Positions 7,801 through 15,919 are shown, counted from the stretch's first letter. The stretch: DNA of 64,000 nt from Ohtaekwangia koreensis (GCF_900167975.1 NZ_FUZU01000003.1:496001-560000), one strand, 5' to 3'. Numbers and translations are program-made. The notes: generated by a model from the letters alone, not told the origin.

Positions 7801-9611
7801 GCAAGGTTCAGGTCGTCCAGAATAACCAACGCGGCATTCATATCAACGCTTCCATTAACAATTGTCAGATCCAATGTGGTAAGATCATTTGAGAAAGCTA
7901 TAGTAGCATCCATCCTATCAACCGAGATGGATTCAACGGACGTCACGCCGGCAACAGGAAAATCCATACCCAAAGTACCCGATCCATTAATCTCAAGGTT
8001 GCTGTTATCACCATTGAAAGCTATTGTGTTTGATCCGCTGATCGTACCATTAACAACCAGGATTGCATCCGCATCACCACTGTTGACATTTATACTTCCT
8101 CCTGTGAGACTTATCTCGCCATCGATTTGAAGTGTCCGTTCCAGCGTTGTTGTATTCAATAACAGGTCACCGCCCGTGAGGTATACATTTCCCGGAACAA
8201 CAAGATTGTCATTACCAATGTTCAAATTTCCAGTGGTCACGTATAAATCATTTCCCAATGTTAAGGAGGTGAGTGCACCGAGCTCGATCGATACACCTGA
8301 AGCATTATTGATTTCGGTATCAACACCAGAAGTTGAAGTATGGCCTGCTCCTATAAATTGGGGATTTGATCCTCCATATACTATACGCGAGCCAGCATTG
8401 AAAATACGATTGGCTACACGAATATTGCCCACACCACTTGATGAGCCCGTAACAATCGCCCCGGTGGCATTTTCCGATTCAACGATAACAGTTCCACTGA
8501 CAGTCAGCGAGCTTCCGCTACCTCCCATCATTTGAGACTCTCCTATCAATCGCAAAGAATGTGAAGCAGGTATACTATAATTCAATAGGCTGACATTGCT
8601 TATGGTGCCTGTGTTCAAGAACGTATGATCCACACCTGGTGAAACGAAATTAATACTTCCGCTACCGACACCTACTTCTGAAAATGTTCCACTTATGAGT
8701 TCAAAATTACCGGCTATATTTAAAACATCTGTGCCATTTCTCGAAACAGCAAGAAGGCCTCCAGGTGCGTTCATGCTGAAGTCGCTGCCTATATTTATAG
8801 TACAAATACCGGAAGTGGTAAGATCTGAACCTGTGGCATTTGTTGAAGTATAAATAAAATCTCCGGTAACATTATATATAGTGCCTGGCGCAGCTCCGGT
8901 TGTTGACAAGCGTACACGTGACGTTCCTTCAACCGTTAAATTTCCTCCAATAGCTATGGTGGGATTCTGCGTAGTGGCCATCTGAAAAACGCCTGTACCT
9001 GTACTTAATACTCTGTAACTACCTGCAACAGAAGTCAGTAATCCATTCATATTAAAAGTGCCCGTCTGCAGTGGACAATTCCAAACAACGTTGCCAAATG
9101 ATTGCGACCAATTACCTCCCGCACTCCCTACTGTGAATGTAGTATAGCCTTCTATCTGTAAAGTCGAATTAACATGCCACGAAGCAAGTGGTATTGATCC
9201 CTGTGTGGTTGTAAAAAGATGACTATATACCGATCCTGCCCCGAAGACTAAATTGTTGCCGGTAGTACCCGTTAAGTTTGAGTTGTCTTGTCGAACTAAC
9301 GTGCCATATATATAGTTCTGAGAAAATCCCGGGCTGCCTTCCGATAGTATAGTTAAGGTTCCACCCGTGTTAATTGTAACCACAGCATTCACGGTCATAC
9401 CATCGACAGTAACTGAATATGCACTAGGTATGGATATGTTATGATTGACAATTATTTCTGTGGAGTTGGCCGTAGTCGGGATTATGCCTCCAGCCCAGGT
9501 CGATGCATCATTCCAAAGCCCATCTTGATTTGAAGTTATAGTCTGGGCAAGCGAACAAGTGGTAATCAGTATAAAACTGATTACCACGCTAAAGCAGGTA
9601 AGTTTATTCAT
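4818..9611 (-). CDS. Giant T9SS-exported beta-helical repeat protein
   Basis: A 1597-residue extracellular protein. Signal peptide: residues 1-22 (ending CSLAQ). The mature part begins with the WNDASTWAGGIIPT pattern common at the start of large T9SS substrates. It continues for about 950 residues of Thr/Ser/Gly/Asn-rich short strands (repeated ...GTFTLTSGTFT..., ...NLTGGNL... themes) that suggest a right-handed beta-helix. Non-repetitive beta domains follow. The last 80 residues (EGYRIYPNPVS ... GVYFVSIKNKNKIKIFKVL) match the T9SS type A sorting domain, which directs outer-membrane export and anchoring. It is the penultimate large gene of the glycan locus, downstream of a 165-base gap. The role (adhesin, S-layer or matrix protein, or glycan carrier) is not visible from sequence. 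Confidence 0.9.
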   Translation of the reverse strand: MNKLTCFSVVISFILITTCSLAQTITSNQDGLWNDASTWAGGIIPTTANSTEIIVNHNISIPSAYSVTVDGMTVNAVVTINTGGTLTILSEGSPGFSQNYIYGTLVRQDNSNLTGTTGNNLVFGAGSVYSHLFTTTQGSIPLASWHVNSTLQIEGYTTFTVGSAGGNWSQSFGNVVWNCPLQTGTFNMNGLLTSVAGSYRVLSTGTGVFQMATTQNPTIAIGGNLTVEGTSRVRLSTTGAAPGTIYNVTGDFIYTSTNATGSDLTTSGICTINIGSDFSMNAPGGLLAVSRNGTDVLNIAGNFELISGTFSEVGVGSGSINFVSPGVDHTFLNTGTISNVSLLNYSIPASHSLRLIGESQMMGGSGSSLTVSGTVIVESENATGAIVTGSSSGVGNIRVANRIFNAGSRIVYGGSNPQFIGAGHTSTSGVDTEINNASGVSIELGALTSLTLGNDLYVTTGNLNIGNDNLVVPGNVYLTGGDLLLNTTTLERTLQIDGEISLTGGSINVNSGDADAILVVNGTISGSNTIAFNGDNSNLEINGSGTLGMDFPVAGVTSVESISVDRMDATIAFSNDLTTLDLTIVNGSVDMNAALVILDDLNLATGTTLYIEDHSLDLQSQFNNTLSGGVISSNATSTITITGTGTVGTLSFSPTGNVLGAFILNRSTTGTLVTLESLLTISNTFTLTDGIFDNISGLTFGNGATVTRNSAASFTGTSAIPLGGPYNLIYTGGTMSTGAEARGVLNAVTCNAGTITLTTALNASGIFTLTSGTFTSGANTVLVTSLVISAGTFNAPSSTLSLSGDLTNNSTFNRNNGIVNFNGTSSILGTSNPSFQNIVISGTLTSPTTLNIYGSFTNNGSFVAGTNTVAFLGTAGVTQVVSGSSVTTFNNATVANTTASPDLRIENNQNLRGILTLAANATMDADGAADTAVFTLLSSDDDPSVDAAIGILSGTSQVLGSVTVQRYMSIEGGSNSPTFNNGRIYRYISSPVQNAIVQDIQGEIPVTGSFTGTSVCSGCGTFQSMFSYSELTVTDTNGDGVNDSNDGYQDFPVNGNKEVLVTGKGYTLFIRGNISPISTRGNALWDVRNPINSGTVNFSPLVSYTSSGNNANDGWNLVGNPYPSTIDWDAATGWTKTGLTNTIYMVDNAVSPFIYASYNGTIGVNGGTRYIPLGQAFFVKSNGGPITFSATESVKAPTGQGTFFRESAPANVLRITLRQGATRDETAIHFRDDATEQFDDYADAFKLQNNALNLSTSLDDGTKISINSLPALSCNKTIRLNVDNVEAGSYKLDFTEIESFTNNVLISLSDKFTGASIDVNTVRSYEFAVTSDPKSFGSDRFEITISPSYTSEFSLSTTKNSFCKGEGVSIYLNNTTSAYNYVVTIGDEEVSSQAGNGSTLEISVPKEKLVIGANILEVTEKTSKCEGLIKKQVTSLNVEEIQQANISIEGGNVLVSNFESGNTWYLNGTIIGAERLLNVYESGEYQLKVTQGSCITVSKQDITIKGSESDLSLEGYRIYPNPVSLGTMLVVEAKELNATELPVVNSMGLVIGRVLMQPKEGYGYIGKFDLTEFPSGVYFVSIKNKNKIKIFKVLSLK

Positions 9612-9776
9612 AGAGTAGCGGGTATCTGATTCTATCTAAAGTTAGCGGAACCATCCAAGTAATAAAAATTTACAAGGATGTTTATACCACTAAAGAAGTT
9701 ACCATCTCTACAAATAGTATAATACCAAATGAACTACAAAATAAGTTTAAACACTGATTGTTTGCACAACTCTGAG

Positions 9777-10913
9777 TTAGCTTATAGCAGACAGTTTTTT
9801 AATCACTGCCACTATCCCTGACAATTGCTTCACTGTAAGATTCGATCCGGACGGCAAGCACAACCCAGATTCAAAGAGCCTTTCAGAAACACCGGAAGAA
9901 AAAGACGGGAATGATTTAAATACAGGCTGAAGATGCATCGGCTTCCATAGCGGTCTGCTCTCTATATTTTCTTTTTCGAGTGCTAAACGCAACTGCTCAC
10001 GGTCGAATCCACTTTGAGTTGGATCAATCAATATTGTTGTGAGCCATCGGTTGGAAAATGCTCCTTCAATTTCATTTTGGAAACTGATTCCCTTGATGTC
10101 AGACAACTCCCGTCTATAAAAGTTATATACTTCTCGGCGTTGCTGTACCCTTTCATTGAGCACAAGAAGCTGACCTCTTCCGATACCAGCGCATACATTG
10201 CTCAATCTATAGTTATACCCAATCTCAGTATGCTCGTAGTGTGGAGCAGGATCACGAGCTTGTGTAGCCAGGAATTTTGCCTTGGTTATCCAATCTTTGT
10301 TGGCAGCCACCAAAGCTCCGCCTCCGGAAGTTGTAATGATTTTATTTCCATTAAAAGAATAAATTCCAAAGTCGCCAAAGGAACCAAGTTTCTTTTCAAA
10401 ATATGTAGAACCTAATCCTTCCGCAGCATCTTCGATTACAGGTATCTCATACCGTTTGGCAACCGACATGATCGCGTTCATTCTGGCAGGCATTCCATAG
10501 AGATGTACAGCAATGATAGCCTTCGGCTTTTTACCTTTCGCGATACGATCTTTTATTGCATCTTCCAGCAATGCGGGATCCATATTCCAGGAGTCAGCTT
10601 CTGAATCAACAAATACAGGTATAGCTCCCTGATACCGGATGGGGTTACAAGAACCAGAAAAGGTAAAGCTGGAACATAACACTTCATCTCCGGCTCCTAT
10701 ATTTAAAATAATGAGAGCAAGGTGAATTGCCGCAGTACCCGATGAAAGTGCAGCACAGTAACCTACTGAATTATAAGCTGCAAGTTCCTCTTCAAAAGAA
10801 CTTATATTGGGCCCCACAGGAGATATCCAATTTGCATCAAATGCTTCATTCACAAATTTAATTTCGTCTCCTCCCATATGGGGAGATGAAAGGTATATTT
10901 TTTCTGTATTCAT
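9777..10913 (-). CDS. DegT/DnrJ/EryC1/StrS family PLP-dependent aminotransferase (PglE/LegC-like)
   Basis: A sugar aminotransferase that would aminate a 4-keto-6-deoxy nucleotide sugar. Landmarks: SSGTAAIHLAL (58-68, PLP phosphate binding), EDAAEGLG (161-168, Asp162 contacting the PLP nitrogen) and SFNGNKIIT with the Schiff-base lysine at 191. At 378 residues it is the normal family length. It lies just after the exosortase pair and close to PglC-, PglD- and PglF-like genes, which suggests the bacillosamine-type branch. It is also the only sugar aminotransferase in the window, so it may serve the legionaminic-type branch as well. The ATG at 10913 is clear. Confidence 0.92.
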   Translation of the reverse strand: MNTEKIYLSSPHMGGDEIKFVNEAFDANWISPVGPNISSFEEELAAYNSVGYCAALSSGTAAIHLALIILNIGAGDEVLCSSFTFSGSCNPIRYQGAIPVFVDSEADSWNMDPALLEDAIKDRIAKGKKPKAIIAVHLYGMPARMNAIMSVAKRYEIPVIEDAAEGLGSTYFEKKLGSFGDFGIYSFNGNKIITTSGGGALVAANKDWITKAKFLATQARDPAPHYEHTEIGYNYRLSNVCAGIGRGQLLVLNERVQQRREVYNFYRRELSDIKGISFQNEIEGAFSNRWLTTILIDPTQSGFDREQLRLALEKENIESRPLWKPMHLQPVFKSFPSFSSGVSERLFESGLCLPSGSNLTVKQLSGIVAVIKKLSAIS

Positions 10914-10932
10914 GTTTAGAGTGTAATATTCG

Positions 10933-11340
10933 TTAGTTGAAAGTATCCTTTGTATTAATTTTCTTTTGATAGTAAAACGCAGGGATTAGTAACAACAATA
11001 GCGTTGGATTCAAAATCAGCCTGTGCAAAAAAGAAAGTAGTGGTCCATTATAATCTGGATAGTATATTTTCATCACAAAGTATGGGATCAGAAAAAAGAT
11101 AATTCCTATACCCTGTACCCAGAAAGAAAAGATCAAATACTTTCTCTCGTAGAATAAAGCATAAATCAATCCGATAGTCAACAAATCGTTTAGCAAAAAA
11201 CGAATGGTTCTGTTAATAATAAACTGATGAATGCTGCTGTTGGTCAAATTAAAAATTTCTGCAACATTAATGCGTTGAAAGAGAAAAACCAAAGCGAGTC
11301 CAATGGCTGAAAGTATTCCTATAACAATGCGTAACCTCAT
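10933..11340 (-). CDS. Exosortase F system-associated membrane protein
   Basis: A membrane protein of 135 residues starting at the ATG 11340, which overlaps the exosortase stop (ATGA). The frame extends 16 codons further upstream inside the exosortase gene, and I reject that extension. Four hydrophobic helices are visible (about 4-22, 46-62, 67-88, 103-123). The motifs RFLLNDLLTIGLIYALF and the Tyr-Pro-Asp-Tyr-Asn-Gly-Pro loop near the C-terminus are those of the small family that accompanies XrtF in Bacteroidota. Its biochemical role is unknown; always occurring with the exosortase suggests a subunit or accessory factor. Confidence 0.82.
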   Translation of the reverse strand: MRLRIVIGILSAIGLALVFLFQRINVAEIFNLTNSSIHQFIINRTIRFLLNDLLTIGLIYALFYERKYLIFSFWVQGIGIIFFLIPYFVMKIYYPDYNGPLLSFLHRLILNPTLLLLLIPAFYYQKKINTKDTFN

Positions 11341-11882
11341 TTTTTTTGAGATATCGTGGTGGGTGAAATCCTCACCCACCAAATCCATAAAACCAAAACA
11401 GCAACATAAATTATCGCCGTAAAGAAATATTTGTGAGTAAAGTACATATAGTCTGGTCTGTTACGCGCTACCCAAAAAAGCATGGTGATTCTTCCCAGAT
11501 TTATCAAATGTATAAGTATGAATCCCACGGGAATAAACCAGATCATTTTTTTACTAAAAGGTCCAAAGGCAATAATGAAGGAGATAAAGACAATCATTAC
11601 GTTGATACCATTGCATCCTTCATAAACAGAGACGATACGCTTTCCATCACAAAAAAGCGTGGTTGTAGGTTTGGTCATCGAATTTTCAGTGATGACATTC
11701 ATTCCCAATCCGATTAAAACAGATGCTGAGTGGTTTGAAACCACTTGCGTTATAGGATCCGGTTTTGGATGATACGATGTTATATACATGCCATATAGTA
11801 AACTCAATACTATATATAGTCCGACGAATTTACCAAGGAAGTAAACAGTTGGTTTGAATTCTTTAAAAGATAGAGCGCCCAT
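11337..11882 (-). CDS. xrtF: Exosortase family protein XrtF
   Basis: A polytopic inner-membrane transpeptidase-like protein of 181 residues. I start it at the ATG 11882, two bases after the upstream stop; a TTG at 11888 is also possible. The exosortase/archaeosortase catalytic residues are all present: Cys90 in VYEGCNGIN, Arg131 in LINLGRIT and His150 in YFTHKYFF. Each sits at the periplasmic end of a predicted membrane helix. Exosortases cut proteins carrying a C-terminal CTERM tail, probably transferring them to a lipid or glycan carrier. The compact size and following partner gene match XrtF. A candidate substrate is the 68-residue protein at 4615-4821. Confidence 0.88.
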   Translation of the reverse strand: MGALSFKEFKPTVYFLGKFVGLYIVLSLLYGMYITSYHPKPDPITQVVSNHSASVLIGLGMNVITENSMTKPTTTLFCDGKRIVSVYEGCNGINVMIVFISFIIAFGPFSKKMIWFIPVGFILIHLINLGRITMLFWVARNRPDYMYFTHKYFFTAIIYVAVLVLWIWWVRISPTTISQKK

Positions 11883-11884
11883 GT

Positions 11885-12511
11885 TCAAATTTCTTTTGCC
11901 GGTACACCGGCTACCGTTACAGACGCAGATACATCTTTGAGCACAACAGATCCCATGCCTACCTGCGTGTTATTTCCTACTGATACTCTATTTAAAATAT
12001 TGGCGCCTGAGCCAATGAGCACAGACTGGCCAACGTTTACTTCTCCTGCAATGTTAACTCCACACATAATGGAGGTATAGTCTCCAATTTTAGTGTCGTG
12101 TCCGATGGTACTGTTGAGATTAATCAGTACATGATTGCCGATATGTATATCGGTTGTTAAAACAGAACCTGCACCAATTACACTTCCGGTTCCTATTGCA
12201 ATGCTGGTTGGGTCTTGTAAAATCACTGAAGGATGAATCAAGACTGGATATTGTACAGCGAACTTCTTCAATTGTGCTTCGACTTTCTTTTTAACCAGCG
12301 GGTCACCTATGGCAAGAACGATATAGATGGGGTGCTTCATTGATTTCAATACAGATATATCACCTATGATTTCAAGTTCTTTTATATAGGTATTAGGTGC
12401 TTGAAGATCATCGATAAAACCAACTGGCTCCCATTCGGGCAATGAACGCAGAAGAGCTAAAATCTCTCGACCAAGTCCTCCTGCTCCATAAATCAGCAGG
12501 GGCTTCTTCAT
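11885..12511 (-). CDS. NeuD/PglD-like sugar O/N-acyltransferase (left-handed beta-helix)
   Basis: A 208-residue acyltransferase. The N-terminal Rossmann-like sugar-nucleotide-binding part begins LLIYGAGGLGREIL. The C-terminal half is built of hexapeptide repeats (IAIGTGSVIGAGSVL, VLIGSGANILNRVSVGNNTQVGMGSVV) and closes with VAGVPAKEI. A His-Asp pair in TIGHDTKIGDYT is the likely catalytic base region. Enzymes of this family acetylate 4-amino sugars (PglD, LegH) or sialic acids (NeuD). It overlaps its neighbour by four bases. It is the second such enzyme in the cluster and more divergent from PglD than the one at 12508; the exact substrate is unknown. Confidence 0.85.
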   Translation of the reverse strand: MKKPLLIYGAGGLGREILALLRSLPEWEPVGFIDDLQAPNTYIKELEIIGDISVLKSMKHPIYIVLAIGDPLVKKKVEAQLKKFAVQYPVLIHPSVILQDPTSIAIGTGSVIGAGSVLTTDIHIGNHVLINLNSTIGHDTKIGDYTSIMCGVNIAGEVNVGQSVLIGSGANILNRVSVGNNTQVGMGSVVLKDVSASVTVAGVPAKEI

Positions 12512-13122
12512 GGCTTATTATATTTAATAATCTTAGCTGGATTTCCCACGGCCACAGCGAAATCCGGTATATCATTAATGACAACGGAGCCCGCACCTAC
12601 CGTAGCCCATGCTCCTACTCTCTTCCCGGGAATGATGACCGAACCCGCTCCTATAAATGCTCCCTCTCCGATGGTAACACAACCACAAAGTATGACACCC
12701 GGTGCTGCGTGAACATAATCATCCAAAATACAATCATGATCTACTCGCGCTCCTGTATTAATGATAACATGATTTCCGATACGGGCTTGTGCCTGTATAA
12801 TCGTGCCTTGCAAAATCATGTTGCCAATTCCCATGGTGGCGAAGGTAGACACAATGGAAGAAGGATGGATCACATTTGTGAATTGATGCCTAGTTTGAGA
12901 GACTACTCGTTTACGGATGAGATTACTCCCAATAGCAACCACTGCTTTGGCAGAAGGTTCAAAGTCTGGATCATACTGTCCTTGTTGTGGTATACCAAAT
13001 AAATCTCCAGCATATTTCGGGTCGAACAGCGCAACAACATTTTCGCCTTGAACTAATAAACTGTCCAGTACCACACGGGCATGCTCACCACCGCCTTGTA
13101 AAATTATTTTATGTGTTGCCAC
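12508..13122 (-). CDS. PglD/NeuD-like sugar acetyltransferase
   Basis: A 204-residue acetyltransferase with a GTG start at 13122. The N-terminus KIILQGGGEHARVVLD matches the G-GGHA-VV nucleotide-sugar-binding loop of PglD/NeuD. The C-terminal left-handed beta-helix contains NTGARVDHDCILDDYVHAAP, where the His-Asp motif is the PglD catalytic base region, and ends AVGNPAKIIKY. It probably acetylates the 4-amino group made by a DegT aminotransferase, giving UDP-diNAc-bacillosamine or a similar sugar. The next gene in transcription order is the related acyltransferase at 11885-12511; the preceding gene is the PglC-like transferase. The family is certain, the substrate inferred. Confidence 0.88.
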   Translation of the reverse strand: MATHKIILQGGGEHARVVLDSLLVQGENVVALFDPKYAGDLFGIPQQGQYDPDFEPSAKAVVAIGSNLIRKRVVSQTRHQFTNVIHPSSIVSTFATMGIGNMILQGTIIQAQARIGNHVIINTGARVDHDCILDDYVHAAPGVILCGCVTIGEGAFIGAGSVIIPGKRVGAWATVGAGSVVINDIPDFAVAVGNPAKIIKYNKP

Positions 13123-13714
13123 GAAATTTTTCCATTGTTACCGAGGTGCCACTGCTAACACCTTCAGCTTTAAAAACTTTTACAATTGTCAAAAATAATA
13201 TTTTAATATCTAACGCAAAGGATATACGGTCAACATACCATACATCGCAGGCAAAACGCTCTGGCCAGTTCAGTGTATTACGACCGTTCACCTGTGCCCA
13301 GCCGGTAATACCGGGTTTAACTTCATGCCTTCTTCTTTGTTGTTGATTATATAGCGGAAGATATTCGACCAGCAACGGACGCGGTCCTACAATAGACATA
13401 TCTCCTTTCAGTACATTAATCATTTGAGGCAATTCATCGAGCGAAGTCTTTCGTACGAATTTGCCAACGGCTGTCAGGCGCCTATCATCGGGCAACAAAT
13501 TGCCTTGAGCATCCCGTTCATCGGTCATTGTTTTGAACTTAATGACCTTGAATATTTTGCCATCCTTTCCAGGGCGCTCCTGCAGAAACCACACGTTTCC
13601 CTTGTTGGCAAACCATAATAGTATAACAGACAACACCAATATAGGCGAGGCTATAATCAGCACCGCAAAAGCAGTGAGTCTGTCGAAAAAAGGTTTTAAA
13701 ATCGATACGTACAC
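13109..13714 (-). CDS. Undecaprenyl-phosphate sugar-1-phosphate transferase (PglC-like)
   Basis: An initiating monotopic phosphoglycosyl transferase of 201 residues, GTG start at 13714. It has one N-terminal hydrophobic helix (about 12-33). Further landmarks are WFLQERPGKDGKIF, FKTM, the catalytic region TSLDELPQMINVLKGDMSIVGPRP (Asp-Glu dyad) and KPGITGWAQVNGRN. The short form lacking the WbaP N-terminal domain is the PglC type, which transfers phospho-bacillosamine-like sugars to undecaprenyl phosphate in the inner membrane. It overlaps the PglD-like gene by 14 bases, so the sugar handed to the lipid is probably the 4-acetamido sugar made by these neighbours. Confidence 0.92.
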   Translation of the reverse strand: MYVSILKPFFDRLTAFAVLIIASPILVLSVILLWFANKGNVWFLQERPGKDGKIFKVIKFKTMTDERDAQGNLLPDDRRLTAVGKFVRKTSLDELPQMINVLKGDMSIVGPRPLLVEYLPLYNQQQRRRHEVKPGITGWAQVNGRNTLNWPERFACDVWYVDRISFALDIKILFLTIVKVFKAEGVSSGTSVTMEKFRGNT

Positions 13715-13767
13715 ACTCGATACTTTATTGACAAAGATACGTTAAGCTATACATGACACGTTGCATT

Positions 13768-14931
13768 TTATATTGTTAAGCGCGCTTTATATTCATTCAA
13801 CAATTCGTTCCATACAAACTGCTGATCAAAATTTGCTACTATATAATCTCTGGCGGCTTTTGAATATGATTGTCGTAAGGATATATTTTCCATCAGTGTA
13901 ACCATGGCTCGGTATACTGCTTCCGCGTTCTTTACAGGAACAATGATTCCGGTTTGTTCATGCTGAATAATTTCATTGCAACCATTGATGTTCGACACGA
14001 TACAGGGTACATTGAGACAACACGACTGCATCACTACATTCGGAAATCCTTCTCGATAACTTGGAAAAACAAAAACATCGGAAGCCATTATCCAGGGGCG
14101 AACATCAGACTGAAAGCCTGCCAGGATAACGCTCTTATTATTGTGCAAAAATTTATAGTCGTCTTCATGAAGCGGATCAAGCTCCTGCTCAAACGGACCA
14201 ATCAAGAGTAAATATACCTTTGCTCCTCCTGGTAATTCGGGGAGCTTTTTAAAAGCATGAACGAGTTCTCCTATACCTTTATCTCTAACGATTCGTCCGA
14301 CAAAGGAAAATACAACATCGCCCTGTTTTATTCCGTAGCGTCTGCGCAGTTCGCTTGCCTGCTGCTCTATATCTTCGGATCGTTTAAAACGACCTGTATC
14401 TATACCGTTACTACTGCCTTTGCCGATGATCTTCAGTTTGTCGTTATTAACACCCAGCGATTGCGTCATATAGTCTTTCAAGCCTACTGAGTTCGGATAT
14501 ACACCTGTAGCACAAAAGTAAGTTATCTTCTCGGTGACTACGAGTATAGATCGTTTCAACCCGGTTGCTTCAACCAAAGGCAAACCTGCTACGGTATGCA
14601 TGCGGACAGGCACGCGACACAGCCAGGCTGCGAGCATTCCAATAAGCCCGGCTTTAGGCGTATGCGTATGCACTATATATGGACGGATAGACCGGATGAT
14701 TCGCATCATTTTCCAAAGACAGAGAAGATCCTGAATGGGTGTGATCTTTCTTGTAAGTGGCACTTCAATGTGCTTTACCCCTTCCTTTAGTACTTCCGGT
14801 ATTTCCTTGCCCGCTGCACTCATGGTATATACTTCAAAACCTTGTTCGCGCATAAAGCTAAATTGTCCCTTCAGTAAAAGGTGCAGTGAAATAGGAACCG
14901 TAGTAATGCGCAGCAATCTAGTTTTTTCCAT
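13768..14931 (-). CDS. Glycosyltransferase family 4 (PglA-like)
   Basis: A GT-B fold retaining glycosyltransferase of 387 residues. Seen: RPYIVHTHTPKAGLIGM in the acceptor domain, VGRIVRDKGIGELV (donor domain start) and the donor-sugar motif REGFPNVVMQ followed by INGCNEI. The second Glu of the usual EX7E motif is Gln here, which I recall from related Bacteroidota GT4 proteins, so it is probably not a loss of function. The PglC-like gene is next in transcription order after a 53-base gap. It probably adds the second sugar to the PglC product. The start codon overlaps the deacetylase gene by 14 bases. Confidence 0.88.
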   Translation of the reverse strand: MEKTRLLRITTVPISLHLLLKGQFSFMREQGFEVYTMSAAGKEIPEVLKEGVKHIEVPLTRKITPIQDLLCLWKMMRIIRSIRPYIVHTHTPKAGLIGMLAAWLCRVPVRMHTVAGLPLVEATGLKRSILVVTEKITYFCATGVYPNSVGLKDYMTQSLGVNNDKLKIIGKGSSNGIDTGRFKRSEDIEQQASELRRRYGIKQGDVVFSFVGRIVRDKGIGELVHAFKKLPELPGGAKVYLLLIGPFEQELDPLHEDDYKFLHNNKSVILAGFQSDVRPWIMASDVFVFPSYREGFPNVVMQSCCLNVPCIVSNINGCNEIIQHEQTGIIVPVKNAEAVYRAMVTLMENISLRQSYSKAARDYIVANFDQQFVWNELLNEYKARLTI

Positions 14932-15919
14932 GAAGCTGATAGATACGATCTGCAGTTTCTCCCATCGTTAAACTTTCCATTTTATAACGATTCTTACAAA
15001 AGTTGTAGTGTTCCAGAATTTGCGTCAGTCCGGCTATACTTTGCTCCGGAAAGCTTCCAAAATTGTGTGGATGCCACCACAAGTGATATACTTCGCCGCG
15101 CTTGGCAGCACGCTCCAGTTCACTCTTAACGCGGCCTATCTTCATGGTATTCAAAAAGTATTCCGAAGGCCTATACGGGCGTAGCAACCTGCTTGCCGGC
15201 AAGCACAATGGAAGACCAGAGCGTACTTCGACTGTATCCAATGCATAGGTGTTTTTCTTCCCGATAGGTATATATGCATCAGCTCCTCGATTGAGACGTT
15301 TTAGCATTGATTCATTTTGTGTGCTGCGGATATCCCAGAACCAATCGCGAGGATTATCGCGAACCGTTACAAATCCTTCTTCATAACAGGCACGAAGATA
15401 ATCTTCATTGAATTGGTTTCGCGGGAACACCAACGATTTCAACTTCTTTCCATACAGGGCTGCTGACTGCTGTGCTGCGCGAAGATCCGCACGAAACTGT
15501 TCCAGAGTCTGCCCTGCTTCGTTACAGTAATAGTGAGCAAAAGTATGTGACCCTAATTCCTGGTATTGTGTATTTAGAATGATCTTTATCAGTGAAGCTG
15601 CATAATGAAATGGATCTTCTTGCTCATCTTTACCTATGCCTTGGGTATCGATAAAGTTATAGGCCGACAATTGTTTATCGGCATAGGTTGGTTTCTGCGA
15701 AGGTATAGCATTACGTAGCGACTCATTGTTGTTATGAAACAACATTCCTACACTGGCCCAGGTAACATGTACTTCGTGCTGTTCAAACAACGAAAGCATT
15801 TGAGGTATAACCTTACGCGTATTAAAAAAATACTGCTGATACTGTTGCAAACTCCATTTTTCAAAGCCTCCCCAATGGAGTTCAAAATCAAGAGAGATTG
15901 TAAATATACCTTTCGTCAT
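14918..15919 (-). CDS. Polysaccharide deacetylase family protein (NodB-like)
   Basis: A predicted carbohydrate esterase family 4 enzyme of 333 residues. It has no signal peptide, so it acts in the cytoplasm or is exported by another route. The N-terminus has ISLDFELHWG (Asp11, Glu13, metal/catalytic motif). The zinc ligands lie in GSHTFAHYY (His125 and His129), and FPRNQ supplies the later Arg motif. A C-terminal HLWWHPHNFG matches the final His motif. It would remove an N- or O-acetyl group from a sugar residue of the glycan under construction. It overlaps both neighbours (4 and 14 bases), placing it firmly in the operon. The substrate cannot be told from sequence. Confidence 0.88.
   Translation of the reverse strand: MTKGIFTISLDFELHWGGFEKWSLQQYQQYFFNTRKVIPQMLSLFEQHEVHVTWASVGMLFHNNNESLRNAIPSQKPTYADKQLSAYNFIDTQGIGKDEQEDPFHYAASLIKIILNTQYQELGSHTFAHYYCNEAGQTLEQFRADLRAAQQSAALYGKKLKSLVFPRNQFNEDYLRACYEEGFVTVRDNPRDWFWDIRSTQNESMLKRLNRGADAYIPIGKKNTYALDTVEVRSGLPLCLPASRLLRPYRPSEYFLNTMKIGRVKSELERAAKRGEVYHLWWHPHNFGSFPEQSIAGLTQILEHYNFCKNRYKMESLTMGETADRIYQLHGKN

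Noticed and set aside
7117-8535. Series of plus-strand open frames (7117-7437, 7507-7752, 7798-8130, 8176-8535)
   Set aside because: They are antisense to the Thr/Val/Gly/Asn-rich repeats of the giant T9SS gene; the low-complexity codons avoid stops on the other strand and the translations resemble no protein.
11341-11388. 16-codon N-terminal extension of the exosortase-associated protein
   Set aside because: It lies within the exosortase coding region; the ATG at 11340 overlaps the stop in the usual ATGA form and starts right before the first membrane helix.
12442-13002. 186-codon plus-strand open frame
   Set aside because: Antisense to two clearly recognisable NeuD/PglD acetyltransferases; no recognisable protein features.
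13768-14931. Loss of the second Glu in the EX7E motif of the PglA-like GT4, considered as an inactive enzyme
   Set aside because: The surrounding motif is intact and a Gln at this position is something I recall from related Bacteroidota GT4 proteins, so inactivity is not supported.
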